The notes: generated by a model not told the origin, from the letters alone. 64,000 bases of DNA from Bacillota bacterium (GCA_023455425.1 JAEYCM010000010.1:1-64000), one strand, 5' to 3'. Shown: positions 17,041 to 25,855, counted from the first letter of the stretch. Numbers and translations are program-made.

Positions 17041-17847
17041 TTATTTCACGGACCCTACCAACCCCTGCGCGAAGCTCTTTTGCAGGAAGAAGAATATAAC
17101 CACCGTGGGCAGTGTGCAGAACAGCACAGCCAGCATCAGCGCGCCGTAATCCGTGACGTACCCCTGTATCATATTGGATACCGCCATGGGCATGGTCAGT
17201 ATGTCGCCTAAGAGGATCACCTTGGGCCACAGGTAATTGTTCCACGCGTTCATAAACACAATGGTCATTGCCGCGGCGTATGTGCTGCGCATGGTGGGCA
17301 GAAACATCCTGAGGAATATCCCTACAGGGCTTAACCCGTCTATGCGGGCGGCTTCTATGATCTCGTGCGGGAAGCTGCGCGCGCTTTGCCGGAACAGCAT
17401 GATGAGGAAGGGCGTGGATACCGTGGGCAGTATGACCGCGAATATGTTGTTGACCATCTTCATGCTGGAGAACATCTGGAACAGCGGTATCATGGTGGCG
17501 GCGAAGGGCACCATCATCGCCATCAGCAGCACGCCCATCAGCCGATCCTTGTGCTTGTCGTGATAGACTTCAAAGCCGTAGCCCGCGATGGAGCAGATGA
17601 TAAGCGATATCAGCGTCGTACCCGCGGCGATTAGGAACGACGTGCGCATAGCCGCCCAGATATCCTGGGAATTTAGCATCGCCTTGAAATTCTCCAGGAT
17701 GTATGTGCTGGGCAGCAGTGTCCCGCGTATGACGTCCACGCTCTTGTTGGTGGCGGCGACAAATGCCCAGTACAGCGGGAACACGGAGAGTAAGGATACC
17801 AACGCCAGGAATACATAACGAAAAGCGGAAGCCATTTTTGTTCTCAT
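17041..17847 (-). CDS. Carbohydrate ABC transporter permease (MalG type)
   Basis: 268 residues with six membrane segments. The EAA loop EAARIDGLSPVGIFLRMFLP contacts the ATPase. The ATG overlaps the stop of the upstream permease by 4 nt (ATGA), indicating translational coupling. With the MalF-type partner and the binding lipoprotein it forms a sugar importer. No ATPase gene is present in the operon, so a shared MsmK/UgpC-type ATPase elsewhere is likely (inference). Confidence 0.93.
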   Translation of the reverse strand: MRTKMASAFRYVFLALVSLLSVFPLYWAFVAATNKSVDVIRGTLLPSTYILENFKAMLNSQDIWAAMRTSFLIAAGTTLISLIICSIAGYGFEVYHDKHKDRLMGVLLMAMMVPFAATMIPLFQMFSSMKMVNNIFAVILPTVSTPFLIMLFRQSARSFPHEIIEAARIDGLSPVGIFLRMFLPTMRSTYAAAMTIVFMNAWNNYLWPKVILLGDILTMPMAVSNMIQGYVTDYGALMLAVLFCTLPTVVIFFFLQKSFAQGLVGSVK

Positions 17848-18740
17848 CGTTTGTCACCTGCCTTGATCTGGATATAGGCGATTACGGCCACCAGTATCAA
17901 TATAATATAGGAGATCGTGGCGGCATAGGGCAGGTTGGGGGATTTCTGAAACGCGGTCTCGAAAATGTAGTGGGACATCGTCATCGTAGCCTTGCCCGGG
18001 CCGCCGCGCGTGAGATTGAAGGATTCGTCAAACAATTGCAGTGTGCCGTTCGTGGACATGATGGCCGTCAGCAGTATCATGGGCTTGAGCAGCGGTACCG
18101 TTATGCGCCAGAACTGCTGGAAGGCGTTCGCGCCGTCAATGCGGGCGGCTTCGTATATCTGCGGGTCTATGCTTTGCAGGGACGCAAGGAAAAATATCAT
18201 ATTATATCCCGTCCAGCGCCACAGCAGTGCCAGTATAATCACAAACCTGCCGCTGCCGGGATTGCTCAGCCAGTTATATCCCTCGCTCAATATTCCAAGG
18301 TTGACCAGGGCGCTGTTGATAAAACCGTCGGTGGCGAACAGCGCGCGAAATATGATGGAGGCTGCGACCAGCGACGTGGCGCAGGGCAGGAATATCGCGG
18401 TGCGGAATATGCCCTTCCATTTGAGCGTCTTATTATTGAGCATGCTTGCGAGCAGTATCGCCAGCAGCAGCATGATGGGCACCTGCACGATGAGGTAGAA
18501 AAACGTGTTTTTCAGCGTGAGCAGAAAATTGCCGTCCTGAAATATGCGCGCATAATTGGCGAACCCCACAAATTGCATCGTCGCTGGCGTCTTGCCGCGC
18601 TGCAGCGAGAGCAGGAAGCCCTGTACCATGGGATAAAAATACATCCAGAATATCATCAGCGAGGCGGGCAGCAGAAAAATCCAGCCAGTAATGCTGTTTT
18701 TACGCCCAAGAGATAATACGTTTGCGGACGGTTTGTTCAT
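17844..18740 (-). CDS. Carbohydrate ABC transporter permease (MalF/UgpA type)
   Basis: 298 residues with six membrane segments after a short polar N-terminus (NSITGWIFLLPASLMIFWMY). The EAA motif is EAARIDGANAFQQFWRITVP, and the stretch FDESFNLTRGGPG is typical of sugar permeases. AAAAGGAGGG lies upstream. A hairpin in the 83-bp gap separates it from the binding-protein gene. Confidence 0.93.
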   Translation of the reverse strand: MNKPSANVLSLGRKNSITGWIFLLPASLMIFWMYFYPMVQGFLLSLQRGKTPATMQFVGFANYARIFQDGNFLLTLKNTFFYLIVQVPIMLLLAILLASMLNNKTLKWKGIFRTAIFLPCATSLVAASIIFRALFATDGFINSALVNLGILSEGYNWLSNPGSGRFVIILALLWRWTGYNMIFFLASLQSIDPQIYEAARIDGANAFQQFWRITVPLLKPMILLTAIMSTNGTLQLFDESFNLTRGGPGKATMTMSHYIFETAFQKSPNLPYAATISYIILILVAVIAYIQIKAGDKR

Positions 18741-18760
18741 CGCGAACCCTCCTTTTTATG

Positions 18761-18795
18761 AAAAGGGGCCATCCCGCTCACGCGGAAGACCCCCT
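18761..18795 (-). terminator. Hairpin between binding-protein and permease genes
   Basis: On the minus strand GGGG and TTCCGC pair with GCGGGA and CCCC, followed by TTTT. This is typical of partial terminators or 3' stabilising hairpins that raise binding-protein levels over permease levels in sugar ABC operons. Confidence 0.55.
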
Positions 18796-18823
18796 CCAAT
18801 TCACATACCAGCGTTTGTTTTCG

Positions 18824-20155
18824 TCAGCCGTTGATGGTGAACGCCGCTTCGTCCTCGGCTTGCTTGAGCAGGTCGTCCACGCTGCCACCCGCGAGCATAT
18901 CCGGGATCTTGGTACTTACAGCGTCACGGGCGTCATAGTAGTAGGCGCCGAAGTTGGTCTTGGGTACATTGCCTGCGAATTTGATAATATCGGCATAGAT
19001 GGCCTGGCCTGCAAAGAACGCCTGGGGCTCGTTGTACACGCTGCTGTTCGCGGCGGGCAGCCAGTTTGCGATAGCGCCGGAAGAGGGCAGTATGGTGTCA
19101 AACAGCTCGGGGCTGCCTACGAACGTGCTCTTGAGGAAGTCGATGGCGAGCTCCTCGTTCTTGCTGTTGCTGGTGATGCCCCAGGAGGAGCCGCCGTTCG
19201 CGGTATAATTGGTGCCGCCCGAAATGTTCAGCTTGGGCACGTTGGTGACGGACCATTTTCCGGCCGTATCCTCAATGGTCTGCACGGAAGCCAGTATCCA
19301 GCAGCCGTTGATGGTGCCCGCCACGTCGCCGGAGACAAAGCTGGCGATATATTCATCCCAATTGTTTCCGTGTTTGAGCACGCCCTGCTTGTCGGCTTCC
19401 AGATAGATGCGCAGCGCTTCCTTGAGCACGGCGTTGTTTGCGATATTGAGGGAGCCGTCGGCGTTAAAGAGGCTGGAGCCCGCGCTCTGGAGCATCATCA
19501 TAATGACGTCCGAAGAGCCCGCCTGGTCGGAAAGCAGCGCGTGGCCGGCTTTATCCTTGACATCCTTGGCCTTGACGATATACTCATCCCAAGTAATGTC
19601 GGTGAAATCCGCGATCGTGTAGCCGGCTTCGGCGAGCACATCAGTACGCAGTACCTGTACGGCCGTGCCGTTATCGAAAGGCACACCATAGTTTCTGCCG
19701 CCAATGGTGGAGTAACCGGTGGCGGCCAGTTCGTCAAAAGGTATGCCACTGTCAGTCAGGTCGATGAAAAGATCCGGGTATGCCGCTACGTTTTTCTCAT
19801 AAGCGTTATTCTGGCACAGCAATATATCCGGCATCGTGCTCCAGTCGCCGCTTGTACCGGCGGTGATGATGCGTGTCTGGATATCGTCCCAGGGCACCTC
19901 GAGCACCTCAAGCTCGAAATCCGGATGGGCCTTCTTGTAGATTTCACCGGCGGTCTCCATGGCGTAGATATTGAACGCGGGATCCCAGCACCAGACGGTC
20001 AGCTTGTTGACAGGTGCCTCCGCGGGTGCCGTGGTTTCCGGTGCGGCGGGAGCAGCAGGAGCAGCGGGAGCGGCGGGCGCCTGGACGGCGGGTGCGCACG
20101 CAGTGAAAATGAGAGCGATCACGAGAGCCAGTGCGAAAAGGGCGGGCTTTTTCAT
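18824..20155 (-). CDS. Sugar ABC transporter substrate-binding lipoprotein
   Basis: 443 residues. The signal peptide MKKPALFALALVIALIFTAC has the lipobox cysteine at position 20. An Ala/Pro-rich tether follows, then a family 1 solute-binding fold (LTVWCWDPAFNIYAMETAGE; PDILLCQNNAYEKNVAAYPD; GDVAGTINGCWILASVQ). It captures the sugar outside the membrane. The LacZ gene at the operon end suggests a galactoside. AGGAGG precedes the ATG. Three direct repeats occupy its leader. Confidence 0.93.
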   Translation of the reverse strand: MKKPALFALALVIALIFTACAPAVQAPAAPAAPAAPAAPETTAPAEAPVNKLTVWCWDPAFNIYAMETAGEIYKKAHPDFELEVLEVPWDDIQTRIITAGTSGDWSTMPDILLCQNNAYEKNVAAYPDLFIDLTDSGIPFDELAATGYSTIGGRNYGVPFDNGTAVQVLRTDVLAEAGYTIADFTDITWDEYIVKAKDVKDKAGHALLSDQAGSSDVIMMMLQSAGSSLFNADGSLNIANNAVLKEALRIYLEADKQGVLKHGNNWDEYIASFVSGDVAGTINGCWILASVQTIEDTAGKWSVTNVPKLNISGGTNYTANGGSSWGITSNSKNEELAIDFLKSTFVGSPELFDTILPSSGAIANWLPAANSSVYNEPQAFFAGQAIYADIIKFAGNVPKTNFGAYYYDARDAVSTKIPDMLAGGSVDDLLKQAEDEAAFTING

Positions 20156-20196
20156 TTTCGTTCCTCCTATTCATTTGGTGTTTCCGGCGTTTACAA

Positions 20197-20237
20197 GGCA
20201 GATACGATTGGCAGATACGATTAGGCAGATATGACTG
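20197..20237. repeat. Three tandem 13-14 bp direct repeats in the sugar operon leader
   Basis: GGCAGATACGATT (20197-20209), GGCAGATACGATTA (20210-20223) and GGCAGATATGACTG (20224-20237). They lie between the predicted -10 box (20254-20259) and the lipoprotein start (20155), so from about +10 to +50. AraC-type regulators bind directly repeated half-sites, but they usually act upstream of -35. Confidence 0.75.
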
Positions 20238-20253
20238 GTTGCCTCTATCTTTT

Positions 20254-20281
20254 ATTTTAGCAGGCGTACAAAACGCGGCAA
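20254..20281 (-). promoter_or_regulatory. Probable promoter of the sugar transport/lacZ operon
   Basis: Minus strand TTGCCG (20276-20281), 16-nt spacer, TAAAAT (20254-20259) with an extended TGC just before the -10. The leader is about 90 nt. Confidence 0.55.
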
Positions 20282-20353
20282 CTCGAAAGTCCGCATTTTC
20301 GACCGGCATATGCCCAAAAACGAACATCCTTATTTGTGAATGTCTGTCATTTA

Positions 20354-21295
20354 TTACAGCCAGCCATTGAATAACAATATGCTCTTTTTTTCCAGCTGCT
20401 TTCCGTGATCAAGTATCCCCTTGCGCCATTGATGCGGAGGTATGCCGACATGCTCGAAAAAGTTGCGGTTGAATGTACTTAAGCTGGAGAAGCCGCATTT
20501 TGCGGCGATAGCGCGTATGGATTCGTGGGAATTGCGCAGCAGCCTGCAGGCCGCCGTCACCCGCACCAGGTTGATATACGCAATGGGATTCATGTGTATG
20601 CTTTTTGCGAACAGCCGACGGCAATGCGTCTCGCTCACATGGCAGGCATGGGCGATATCGGCTATTTGTATGTGGCGTTCGTAATTGGACTGTACAAAAT
20701 GAAGAGCTTTTTGGACGAGCGTATTGTTCTCCACCGGCCCTTTATGTGTTTTGATTTCCTCCGGCGTCAGCCTGGCGATGCGCACGATCAGCGCCATCAG
20801 CAGGCATTTGACCTCAAGCTCGTAAAATTCATCCTTTCGCCGGCACAGGTCGAATATGGAAAGTATGATCTGGCCAAGTTCCCTGTAATCGTCCATCTGT
20901 AAATGCCAGGTTGCGGCATAGCTGCGCCTGAGCAGCTGCATCGCGTCCTGGGAAAGCGGCCCGTACATATCGATAAGAAAGCTTTCCGCGTCAAAAAACA
21001 GATACTCCCACCGGCTTGTGGTACCCAATTCGGCAATGGTGTTGTGCAGGAAATTCGGCGGTATTATGGAAATCAGGCCCTCGCCGTACGGGATGCGCAG
21101 CTCGTCATACACCATGACGCCGCTGCCGTCATAGCAATAGCCGATCTCCATCAGGTTATGGAAGTGCGAGTTGGGCATATCGCTGCCGTAAGGACGTATC
21201 CACCGGTTGCCCAAAAGCGCCAGCACCGGCAGGTTGGGTGGCAGTTCGTAGTATCGGTATTGAACGTTGTTCTGCTTTTGAAGCTTTGCGTTCAT
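20354..21295 (-). CDS. AraC family transcriptional regulator
   Basis: 313 residues. The N-terminal half is a cupin-like sensor (HFHNLMEIGYCYDGSGVMVY; YGEGLISIIPPNFLHNTIA). The last ~100 residues are the double HTH (IQIADIAHACHVSETHCRRL; IRAIAAKCGFSSLSTFNRNF). It lies directly upstream of the sugar importer/lacZ genes on the same strand. It is the probable sugar-responsive activator of that operon. Confidence 0.92.
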   Translation of the reverse strand: MNAKLQKQNNVQYRYYELPPNLPVLALLGNRWIRPYGSDMPNSHFHNLMEIGYCYDGSGVMVYDELRIPYGEGLISIIPPNFLHNTIAELGTTSRWEYLFFDAESFLIDMYGPLSQDAMQLLRRSYAATWHLQMDDYRELGQIILSIFDLCRRKDEFYELEVKCLLMALIVRIARLTPEEIKTHKGPVENNTLVQKALHFVQSNYERHIQIADIAHACHVSETHCRRLFAKSIHMNPIAYINLVRVTAACRLLRNSHESIRAIAAKCGFSSLSTFNRNFFEHVGIPPHQWRKGILDHGKQLEKKSILLFNGWL

Positions 21296-21616
21296 GATGT
21301 ATGCCCCTGTTGGCCGGGCCCATTTTTTTTCAATATATCATATGGGATGTTTGCGCTGCAACCCGCCATCGTAATGTAATCTTAACATTAAAAATAGCTT
21401 TACGGCTGTGTTGATTGTTGCTACCTTTCATGTTTCTGTTTGGAGATCGTGGGACAAACGCATAATCAAGGTCATCCAAACAATCTGAAACTTCTGAATA
21501 GCTGTGGAAGAAATTGAAACATACGCTTTGCCGAGGGAACGAAAAAGTATGCTATAACAAAAATAAGATTAGGAAGGAAGCCCCTGGCGGCCGTAACGCG
21601 GGAAGCTCTGCCGGGC
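21296..21616. other. Intergenic stretch upstream of the AraC gene, no gene seen
   Basis: It must contain the AraC promoter. I see a T-rich patch at 21325-21345 but no convincing -35/-10 pair. Short open frames here lack a credible start or conserved pattern. Confidence 0.4.
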
Positions 21617-21646
21617 GATTAAAAAACCCGCCAAATGGCGGGTTTT
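21617..21646 (-). terminator. Rho-independent terminator of the UPF0303 gene
   Basis: AAAACCCGCC/GGCGGGTTTT with a 4-nt loop and a T-run on the minus strand, 20 bp after the stop. It may also work on the plus strand. Confidence 0.85.
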
Positions 21647-21667
21647 ACGTAATTGCTGCGTTTTTAT

Positions 21668-22171
21668 TCAGTCCACATCTCCCGGGTCAATCACGGGCAC
21701 ATCGGTTTTGTTCAGATATTTGGAAAGACAGTTCGTGACAAACCTGTGGTCTTCCACATGGGGCAAATTGGATACCGTCACTACCGCGACGGTGCCGACG
21801 TCCTGTACATAAATGGGGAATCCTCCGCCGCAAAAAACATAGGATTTACTGTCCAGACCGTGGACGGACACGTCTTCCCCCGTAATCTTAGAGGATATGT
21901 ACATACCCAATGAACTTTTCTCGTTGAGCATAACCGTATTGAATTTGCGCTGCATCCATGCCTGGTTATTCAGGCTGGTACCGTCTGACCCGTATTGGAA
22001 TAAGATATAACCATTCAATTTCCGGATGCAGATGGCCATCTCTGCTTGTTCGGCTATCGCTTCTTCCACCATGAGCTTACCCAGATCCCATGCGTCCCGG
22101 CTGTTGAAATGCTCAAACCGAAGCAAGGCCTCCTGCTCCCGGACGATCTTATCCAGTTTCGCAAAATTCAT
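21668..22171 (-). CDS. UPF0303 / heme-degrading-domain (GlcG-like) family protein
   Basis: 167 residues. The family pattern is clear: HFNSRDAWDLGKLMVEEA, the segment GSDGTSLNNQAWMQRKFNTV, and VFCGGGFPIYVQDVGTVAVV before a conserved C-terminal LPHVEDH. These GlcG/HbpS-like folds are often listed as heme-degrading-domain proteins, but their biochemical role is poorly known. It has its own terminator. A TATAAT sits upstream on the minus strand (22280-22285) with a weak -35. Confidence 0.85.
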   Translation of the reverse strand: MNFAKLDKIVREQEALLRFEHFNSRDAWDLGKLMVEEAIAEQAEMAICIRKLNGYILFQYGSDGTSLNNQAWMQRKFNTVMLNEKSSLGMYISSKITGEDVSVHGLDSKSYVFCGGGFPIYVQDVGTVAVVTVSNLPHVEDHRFVTNCLSKYLNKTDVPVIDPGDVD

Positions 22172-22449
22172 GAAACTATCTCCTTTACATTATCAAGTGA
22201 TCCGTGAAACAAAAGAAATGCCCAACTTCCAACAAATTCAGCGGATTTCAAAAAAATACAATCATATGTCTATGCTTTTATTATAATACAAGGATCCTGT
22301 TTCCAAAAGACTTAAGTGGTGTGATCGGATTGTTCGATACTATCTATACTACGCATCCCTTATGGTTGCGGCGGGGGAAGCGGATATAGGACCGCGCGGC
22401 ATGGAGCGTAAGGGGGCCTCTTAGTGTAGGGATGCTTTTGCTCAGCGCA
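22172..22449. other. Intergenic stretch; possible long hairpin 22352-22438
   Basis: No coding frame is convincing. GCATCCCT (22352-22359) and AGGGATGC (22427-22434) could close a long GC-rich hairpin followed by TTTT. A TATACT-like box lies just before it without a clear -35. A small RNA is possible but weakly supported. Confidence 0.3.
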
Positions 22450-22463
22450 TGACACAGGTGTCA
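22450..22463. promoter_or_regulatory. Operator-like dyad ahead of the TetR-hydrolase operon
   Basis: TGACAC-AG-GTGTCA, perfect 6-bp arms, overlapping a second dyad GTCACGTGAC (22460-22469). It lies just upstream of the -35 box and is probably the autoregulatory site of the TetR protein encoded downstream. Confidence 0.5.
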
Positions 22464-22473
22464 CGTGACGGGG

Positions 22474-22502
22474 TTGTCATATTGGATTTTCAGTGCTATA
22501 CT
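22474..22502 (+). promoter_or_regulatory. Sigma-A promoter of the TetR-hydrolase operon
   Basis: TTGTCA (22474-22479), 17-nt spacer, TATACT (22497-22502). Confidence 0.7.
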
Positions 22503-22522
22503 GTCCTTCAGGAGGTGTGAGT

Positions 22523-23122
22523 ATGCCTAAGGATACTTTTTTTAATCTCTCCGAGCAAAAGCGAAAAGCAGTGTTTGACGCGGCGGTGGAGGAGTTTTCG
22601 GCGCACATGTTCAGCGAGGCTTCCATTAACCGCATTGTCAAAGCGGCCCAAATCCCCAGAGGCAGTTTTTATCAATATTTTGACGGGAAAGAAGACTTGT
22701 TTTCGTATGTAATCGTTCAAATTTTTACGCAAATAGAGAATATCATGCAAACCCGGCGGAAAATCAGCCAGGATGCGGATGCGCTGACGCTCTTTATGGA
22801 AAAAGTGTACGCGACCACTGAGCTGAATAAGGAAAAACCGGAGTATGTGCAGATCACCCTCCTGCAGTCCAGAGATAAGACGCAGTTTGTCAGACAGTTT
22901 TTTGAGCTGTCCGAAGCGCAAAAAAAGAGCGTGCTCCAATTGTTTGAACGGGATAAACAGCGTGGGCTGATCAGGGAAGACGCCGACAGCGCGTTGGTCA
23001 TTGACATGGTCTATACCTTGTCCAAGGAACTGTTCTTTGACGTCAAGGACAGCGAGGCCTATATCAAGAAAATGGAAGAGGCTATTCGAATCATCCGGGA
23101 TGGTATTGGGAGGAACTCATGA
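22523..23122 (+). CDS. TetR/AcrR family transcriptional regulator
   Basis: 199 residues from ATG 22523 with AGGAGGTG upstream. The HTH part is typical: FNLSEQKRKAVFDAAVEEFS, then IVKAAQIPRGSFYQYFDGKE. Its stop overlaps the start of the following hydrolase gene, so the two are translated together. A dyad upstream of the promoter suggests self-control. The ligand is unknown. Confidence 0.92.
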   Translation: MPKDTFFNLSEQKRKAVFDAAVEEFSAHMFSEASINRIVKAAQIPRGSFYQYFDGKEDLFSYVIVQIFTQIENIMQTRRKISQDADALTLFMEKVYATTELNKEKPEYVQITLLQSRDKTQFVRQFFELSEAQKKSVLQLFERDKQRGLIREDADSALVIDMVYTLSKELFFDVKDSEAYIKKMEEAIRIIRDGIGRNS

Positions 23123-23982
23123 TGAAAATTCAATCAGGGATTGTATCCACCGAAGGCGACGCGCTCTATTACAAGGCGCGCGGGGCAGGCAAGCCGATCC
23201 TTTTCATAGCGCCGGGGGGCGGCAATGGCGACGATTATCTGCCGGTAGCGAACCTTTTGGCGGATTCTTATCAAGTGATCACGTATGACCGAAGGGCAAA
23301 CGCAAGGAGCACGAGGCATTTCCCCAATGAGTTTAACATACGCCAGCAAAGCCGTGACGCCGTAGCCGTTCTGAAGGCACTGGGGATAACAAAGGCCCTT
23401 GTCGCCGGCAACAGCAGCGGTGCCGTCATTGCGCTGGACATGGCTACGGCCTTCCCCGCGTATGTCCACGCGGCAATCATCCACGAGGCGCCAATCCCTT
23501 CGGTGTTGCCGGAGGCTGAAAAATGGAAGGAATTCTTTGTTTCATGTTACGAACTCGCGAAAGCGAAGGGGGCTTCGGCCGGAGCAAAGCGGTTTTTCTT
23601 TGGCGTTGAATTGCCGGCGTACCCGCTTCTTTGGGCAACGATAAAGCTCAGGGTATTCAGGAAGAAAGAGCGTCTGGAAAACGATCCCCCCAAAATAAGT
23701 GCAGCGGAGGCAACCGATGTGCTTCTAAAAAACGAGTTGCTGCCCGTCACGGGATATGCGCCGGATTTTGAAACGGTAAAGGCTGGCGGCGCAAAGCTCT
23801 ATATCGGTTGCGGCCAATATGGGCTCAAGCGGAACGCATGGTACGCCCAGGCGGCGCGGATACTGGCAGAAGAACTCTCGTGCGAGATGGTTGCGTTTCC
23901 CGGGCATCACGGCTCGTTTATGAATCGCCCGGCTCAATGGGCAAAAACCATCCGGGAGACCGCGCAAAAAGCGGGCTGGTAA
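23119..23982 (+). CDS. Alpha/beta-fold hydrolase
   Basis: 287 residues; start at ATG 23119, overlapping the TetR stop (the ATG at 23122 is an equally spaced alternative). Features: oxyanion region LFIAPGGGNGDDYLPV, a YDRRANARSTRH strand-turn, nucleophile elbow AGNSSGAVIAL (GxSxG), and a late His in FPGHHGSFM. The substrate may be a hydrophobic ester or a toxic compound sensed by the TetR partner (inference from the gene pair). Confidence 0.88.
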   Translation: MMKIQSGIVSTEGDALYYKARGAGKPILFIAPGGGNGDDYLPVANLLADSYQVITYDRRANARSTRHFPNEFNIRQQSRDAVAVLKALGITKALVAGNSSGAVIALDMATAFPAYVHAAIIHEAPIPSVLPEAEKWKEFFVSCYELAKAKGASAGAKRFFFGVELPAYPLLWATIKLRVFRKKERLENDPPKISAAEATDVLLKNELLPVTGYAPDFETVKAGGAKLYIGCGQYGLKRNAWYAQAARILAEELSCEMVAFPGHHGSFMNRPAQWAKTIRETAQKAGW

Positions 23983-24043
23983 AGTCTATGGAACCTCCGT
24001 TGGCTCCTGTTGGCGATACAGTAGCCGACAAAACCACAAAAGA

Positions 24044-24068
24044 AAAAGCGGCTAGTTGCCGCTTTTTT
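24044..24068. terminator. Bidirectional terminator shared by hydrolase and VOC genes
   Basis: AAAAGCGGC/GCCGCTTTT with loop TAGTT and T-runs on both sides. It overlaps the last codons and TAG stop of the convergent VOC gene. Confidence 0.8.
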
Positions 24069-24486
24069 CTTCCCACAGCCGCGTGCGCTCTTCGTAACTC
24101 ACTTCTTTGTGCATCTGGTGCAGCATCCATGTATAGCCGAAAGCGTCGCTGAATATGGCGTTTGATACGCCGTAATCCGGCATCTCGGTTACAGGCTGCA
24201 CCTCGGAGCAGCCCGCGCCGATCGCCTTCGAAAATGTTTCCTTGATGTCTGGGACGAGGATATTAAACCAAATTGATTTGAGTTCACTCGGATTTGGCGC
24301 TTTCAGCTCAAATGTCGGGTTTTCATCCAGCATATGAAAACGTACCCCGTATAGGTTGAAAACGACCTCATTTTCGCCCTTGGGGAAATTCGAAACTTCC
24401 ACACGGTCGATGTCAAATATGCTTTCGTACAGCTCCAATTCTTTCAGGCTGTCTGCAACAACCAGATCAATTTCTACTCCGACCAT
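24052..24486 (-). CDS. VOC (glyoxalase/bleomycin resistance, PhnB-like) family protein
   Basis: 144 residues from ATG 24486, which has AGGAG about 9 nt upstream. An in-frame ATG at 24582 would add a tail that lacks family similarity. The pattern DLVVADSLKELELYESIFDI, YGVRFHMLDENP and SNAIFSDAFGYTWMLHQMHK is the PhnB/3-demethylubiquinone-methyltransferase-like branch of VOC proteins. Function is unknown; no clear metal triad is evident. Confidence 0.8.
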   Translation of the reverse strand: MVGVEIDLVVADSLKELELYESIFDIDRVEVSNFPKGENEVVFNLYGVRFHMLDENPTFELKAPNPSELKSIWFNILVPDIKETFSKAIGAGCSEVQPVTEMPDYGVSNAIFSDAFGYTWMLHQMHKEVSYEERTRLWEEKSGN

Positions 24487-24610
24487 TGTATAACGCTCCT
24501 TTGTTTGTTCATTTTGCAAAAGCTTCATACCATCCACAATCTCCGGTAATGCCGCAATGTGGATTTCCTGAATTTTGTCCATTAATGGTACTATAACCAC
24601 GCCGCAAAAT

Positions 24611-24639
24611 AAAAAAACTCCCGGGTTGGGAGTTTTTTT
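24611..24639. terminator. Bidirectional-looking terminator after the aldo/keto reductase gene
   Basis: Seven A, ACTCCC, loop GGGTT, GGGAGT and seven T. It serves the minus-strand reductase gene, which ends at 24690. Confidence 0.8.
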
Positions 24640-24689
24640 GCCCTTTCAGGCCAGTCTGCTGAATTTGTTCCTCAATGGGAAGCAATGTT

Positions 24690-25799
24690 TCATTCAAACG
24701 TAAGCGCGATTTCCTTCAGATGGCCCGTGATGTCGATGTGCTGGGGGCAGTGCTTTTCACATTGCCTGCACGCAATACATGCAGACGCCTTGCCATGCCC
24801 TGCGTTGGACAGATTCGTATAATACAATTTCTCCAGCATCATGTTGTTGAATTGCTTGAGCTGGTTATACATTGCAAAATACCGCGGGATCGGGATTTTC
24901 TTTGGGCAATCGTCCACGCAATATTGGCAGGACGTGCAGGGGATTACGGTGCCCGCTTTGATAAGTTCCGAAGCCTGCAGCACGATGCGCTGTTCCTCCG
25001 CGCTGAGCGGAACGAAGTCCTGCATGTAGGAGGTATTGTCCAGCGCCTGGCTAAGGTCGCTCATGCCGCTCAACACCATTTCAACGCCGGGAAGAGACGC
25101 CGCATACCGGACGGCCCAGGAGGGGACGGAAAGATCCGGTTGGTGCGCTTTGAACAACGCCGCCACCTGAGGGGGAACCTGTGAAAGCGTTCCGCCTTTT
25201 ACGGGCTCCATGATGATAACGGGCTTGTTGTGCTTCCTTGCCACTTCATAACACTTGCGGGATTGGATGCTGTCGCTCTCCCAATCCACGTAATTGATCT
25301 GAAGCTGCACAAATTCCATTTCGGGATGATCGGTTAAGATTTCATCCAGAAGATCCGCGGTATCGTGGAACGAGAACCCGATGCGCTTTGCTTTCCCTTC
25401 CTCCCTGAGTTTTTTCATAAACTCGAAACCGCCGTGCTTTAATGTGCTTGCGTAGTTGGTAACGCCCAAATTGTGCAGCAGATAATAATCAAAATACGTA
25501 ACGCCGCATTTTTCCAGTTGCTCGTCGAATATCCGCGGATAGTCCTCGGGCTTTGTCACGAAAAAGGTCGGCATCTTGTTGGCTGCAACAAACGTCTCCC
25601 TGGGATACCGTTCCGCTACGGCCTTTCGCAAAGCGACCTGGCTGAAGCCCGAATGGTAGGGATATGCCGTATCAAAATACGTGAACCCCCTGTCCATAAA
25701 ACAATCCACCATCGGAAAGAGTATATTGTAATCGATGCTCGTCGTATCCTCGTGGTTGAGTAAGGGCAGCCGCATCAAACCGAAACCCAGTTTCTTCAT
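24690..25799 (-). CDS. Aldo/keto reductase with C-terminal 4Fe-4S ferredoxin domain
   Basis: 369 residues. The N-terminal barrel has the AKR catalytic features (FTYFDTAYPYHSGFSQ with Asp and Tyr; LHNLGVTNY with the late His). The last ~90 residues have two cysteine clusters, CTSCQYCVDDCPKKIPIP and CIACRQCEKHCPQHI, typical of Fe-S-linked AKRs in anaerobes. Electrons may therefore come from ferredoxin rather than NADPH alone (inference). A MerR regulator is divergently encoded, with two dyads between. Confidence 0.92.
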   Translation of the reverse strand: MKKLGFGLMRLPLLNHEDTTSIDYNILFPMVDCFMDRGFTYFDTAYPYHSGFSQVALRKAVAERYPRETFVAANKMPTFFVTKPEDYPRIFDEQLEKCGVTYFDYYLLHNLGVTNYASTLKHGGFEFMKKLREEGKAKRIGFSFHDTADLLDEILTDHPEMEFVQLQINYVDWESDSIQSRKCYEVARKHNKPVIIMEPVKGGTLSQVPPQVAALFKAHQPDLSVPSWAVRYAASLPGVEMVLSGMSDLSQALDNTSYMQDFVPLSAEEQRIVLQASELIKAGTVIPCTSCQYCVDDCPKKIPIPRYFAMYNQLKQFNNMMLEKLYYTNLSNAGHGKASACIACRQCEKHCPQHIDITGHLKEIALTFE

Positions 25800-25825
25800 T
25801 CTTCCAACCCCCGTATTGAAAATAC

Positions 25826-25840
25826 TAGCACTTCATGCTA
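25826..25840. promoter_or_regulatory. MerR-type operator dyad 1
   Basis: TAGCA-CTTCA-TGCTA, between the divergent aldo/keto reductase and merR genes. A possible merR promoter, TTGAAA-N17-TAAAGT (25816-25844), spans it. MerR proteins bind such dyads between -35 and -10. Confidence 0.5.
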
Positions 25841-25855
25841 AAGTCAGTATAAATT

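Noticed and set aside
18722..20224. 500-codon plus-strand frame over the sugar-binding lipoprotein gene
   Set aside because: Shadow of a clear lipoprotein gene; composition dominated by Gly/Arg/Ala/His.
13964..21295. Considered as a complete ABC sugar importer
   Set aside because: No ATPase gene is present between 13.9 and 21.3 kb; the system must use one encoded elsewhere.
22352..22438. Possible small RNA or tRNA-like element
   Set aside because: Only an 8-bp closing stem and a TATACT-like box without -35; too weak to list as an RNA gene.
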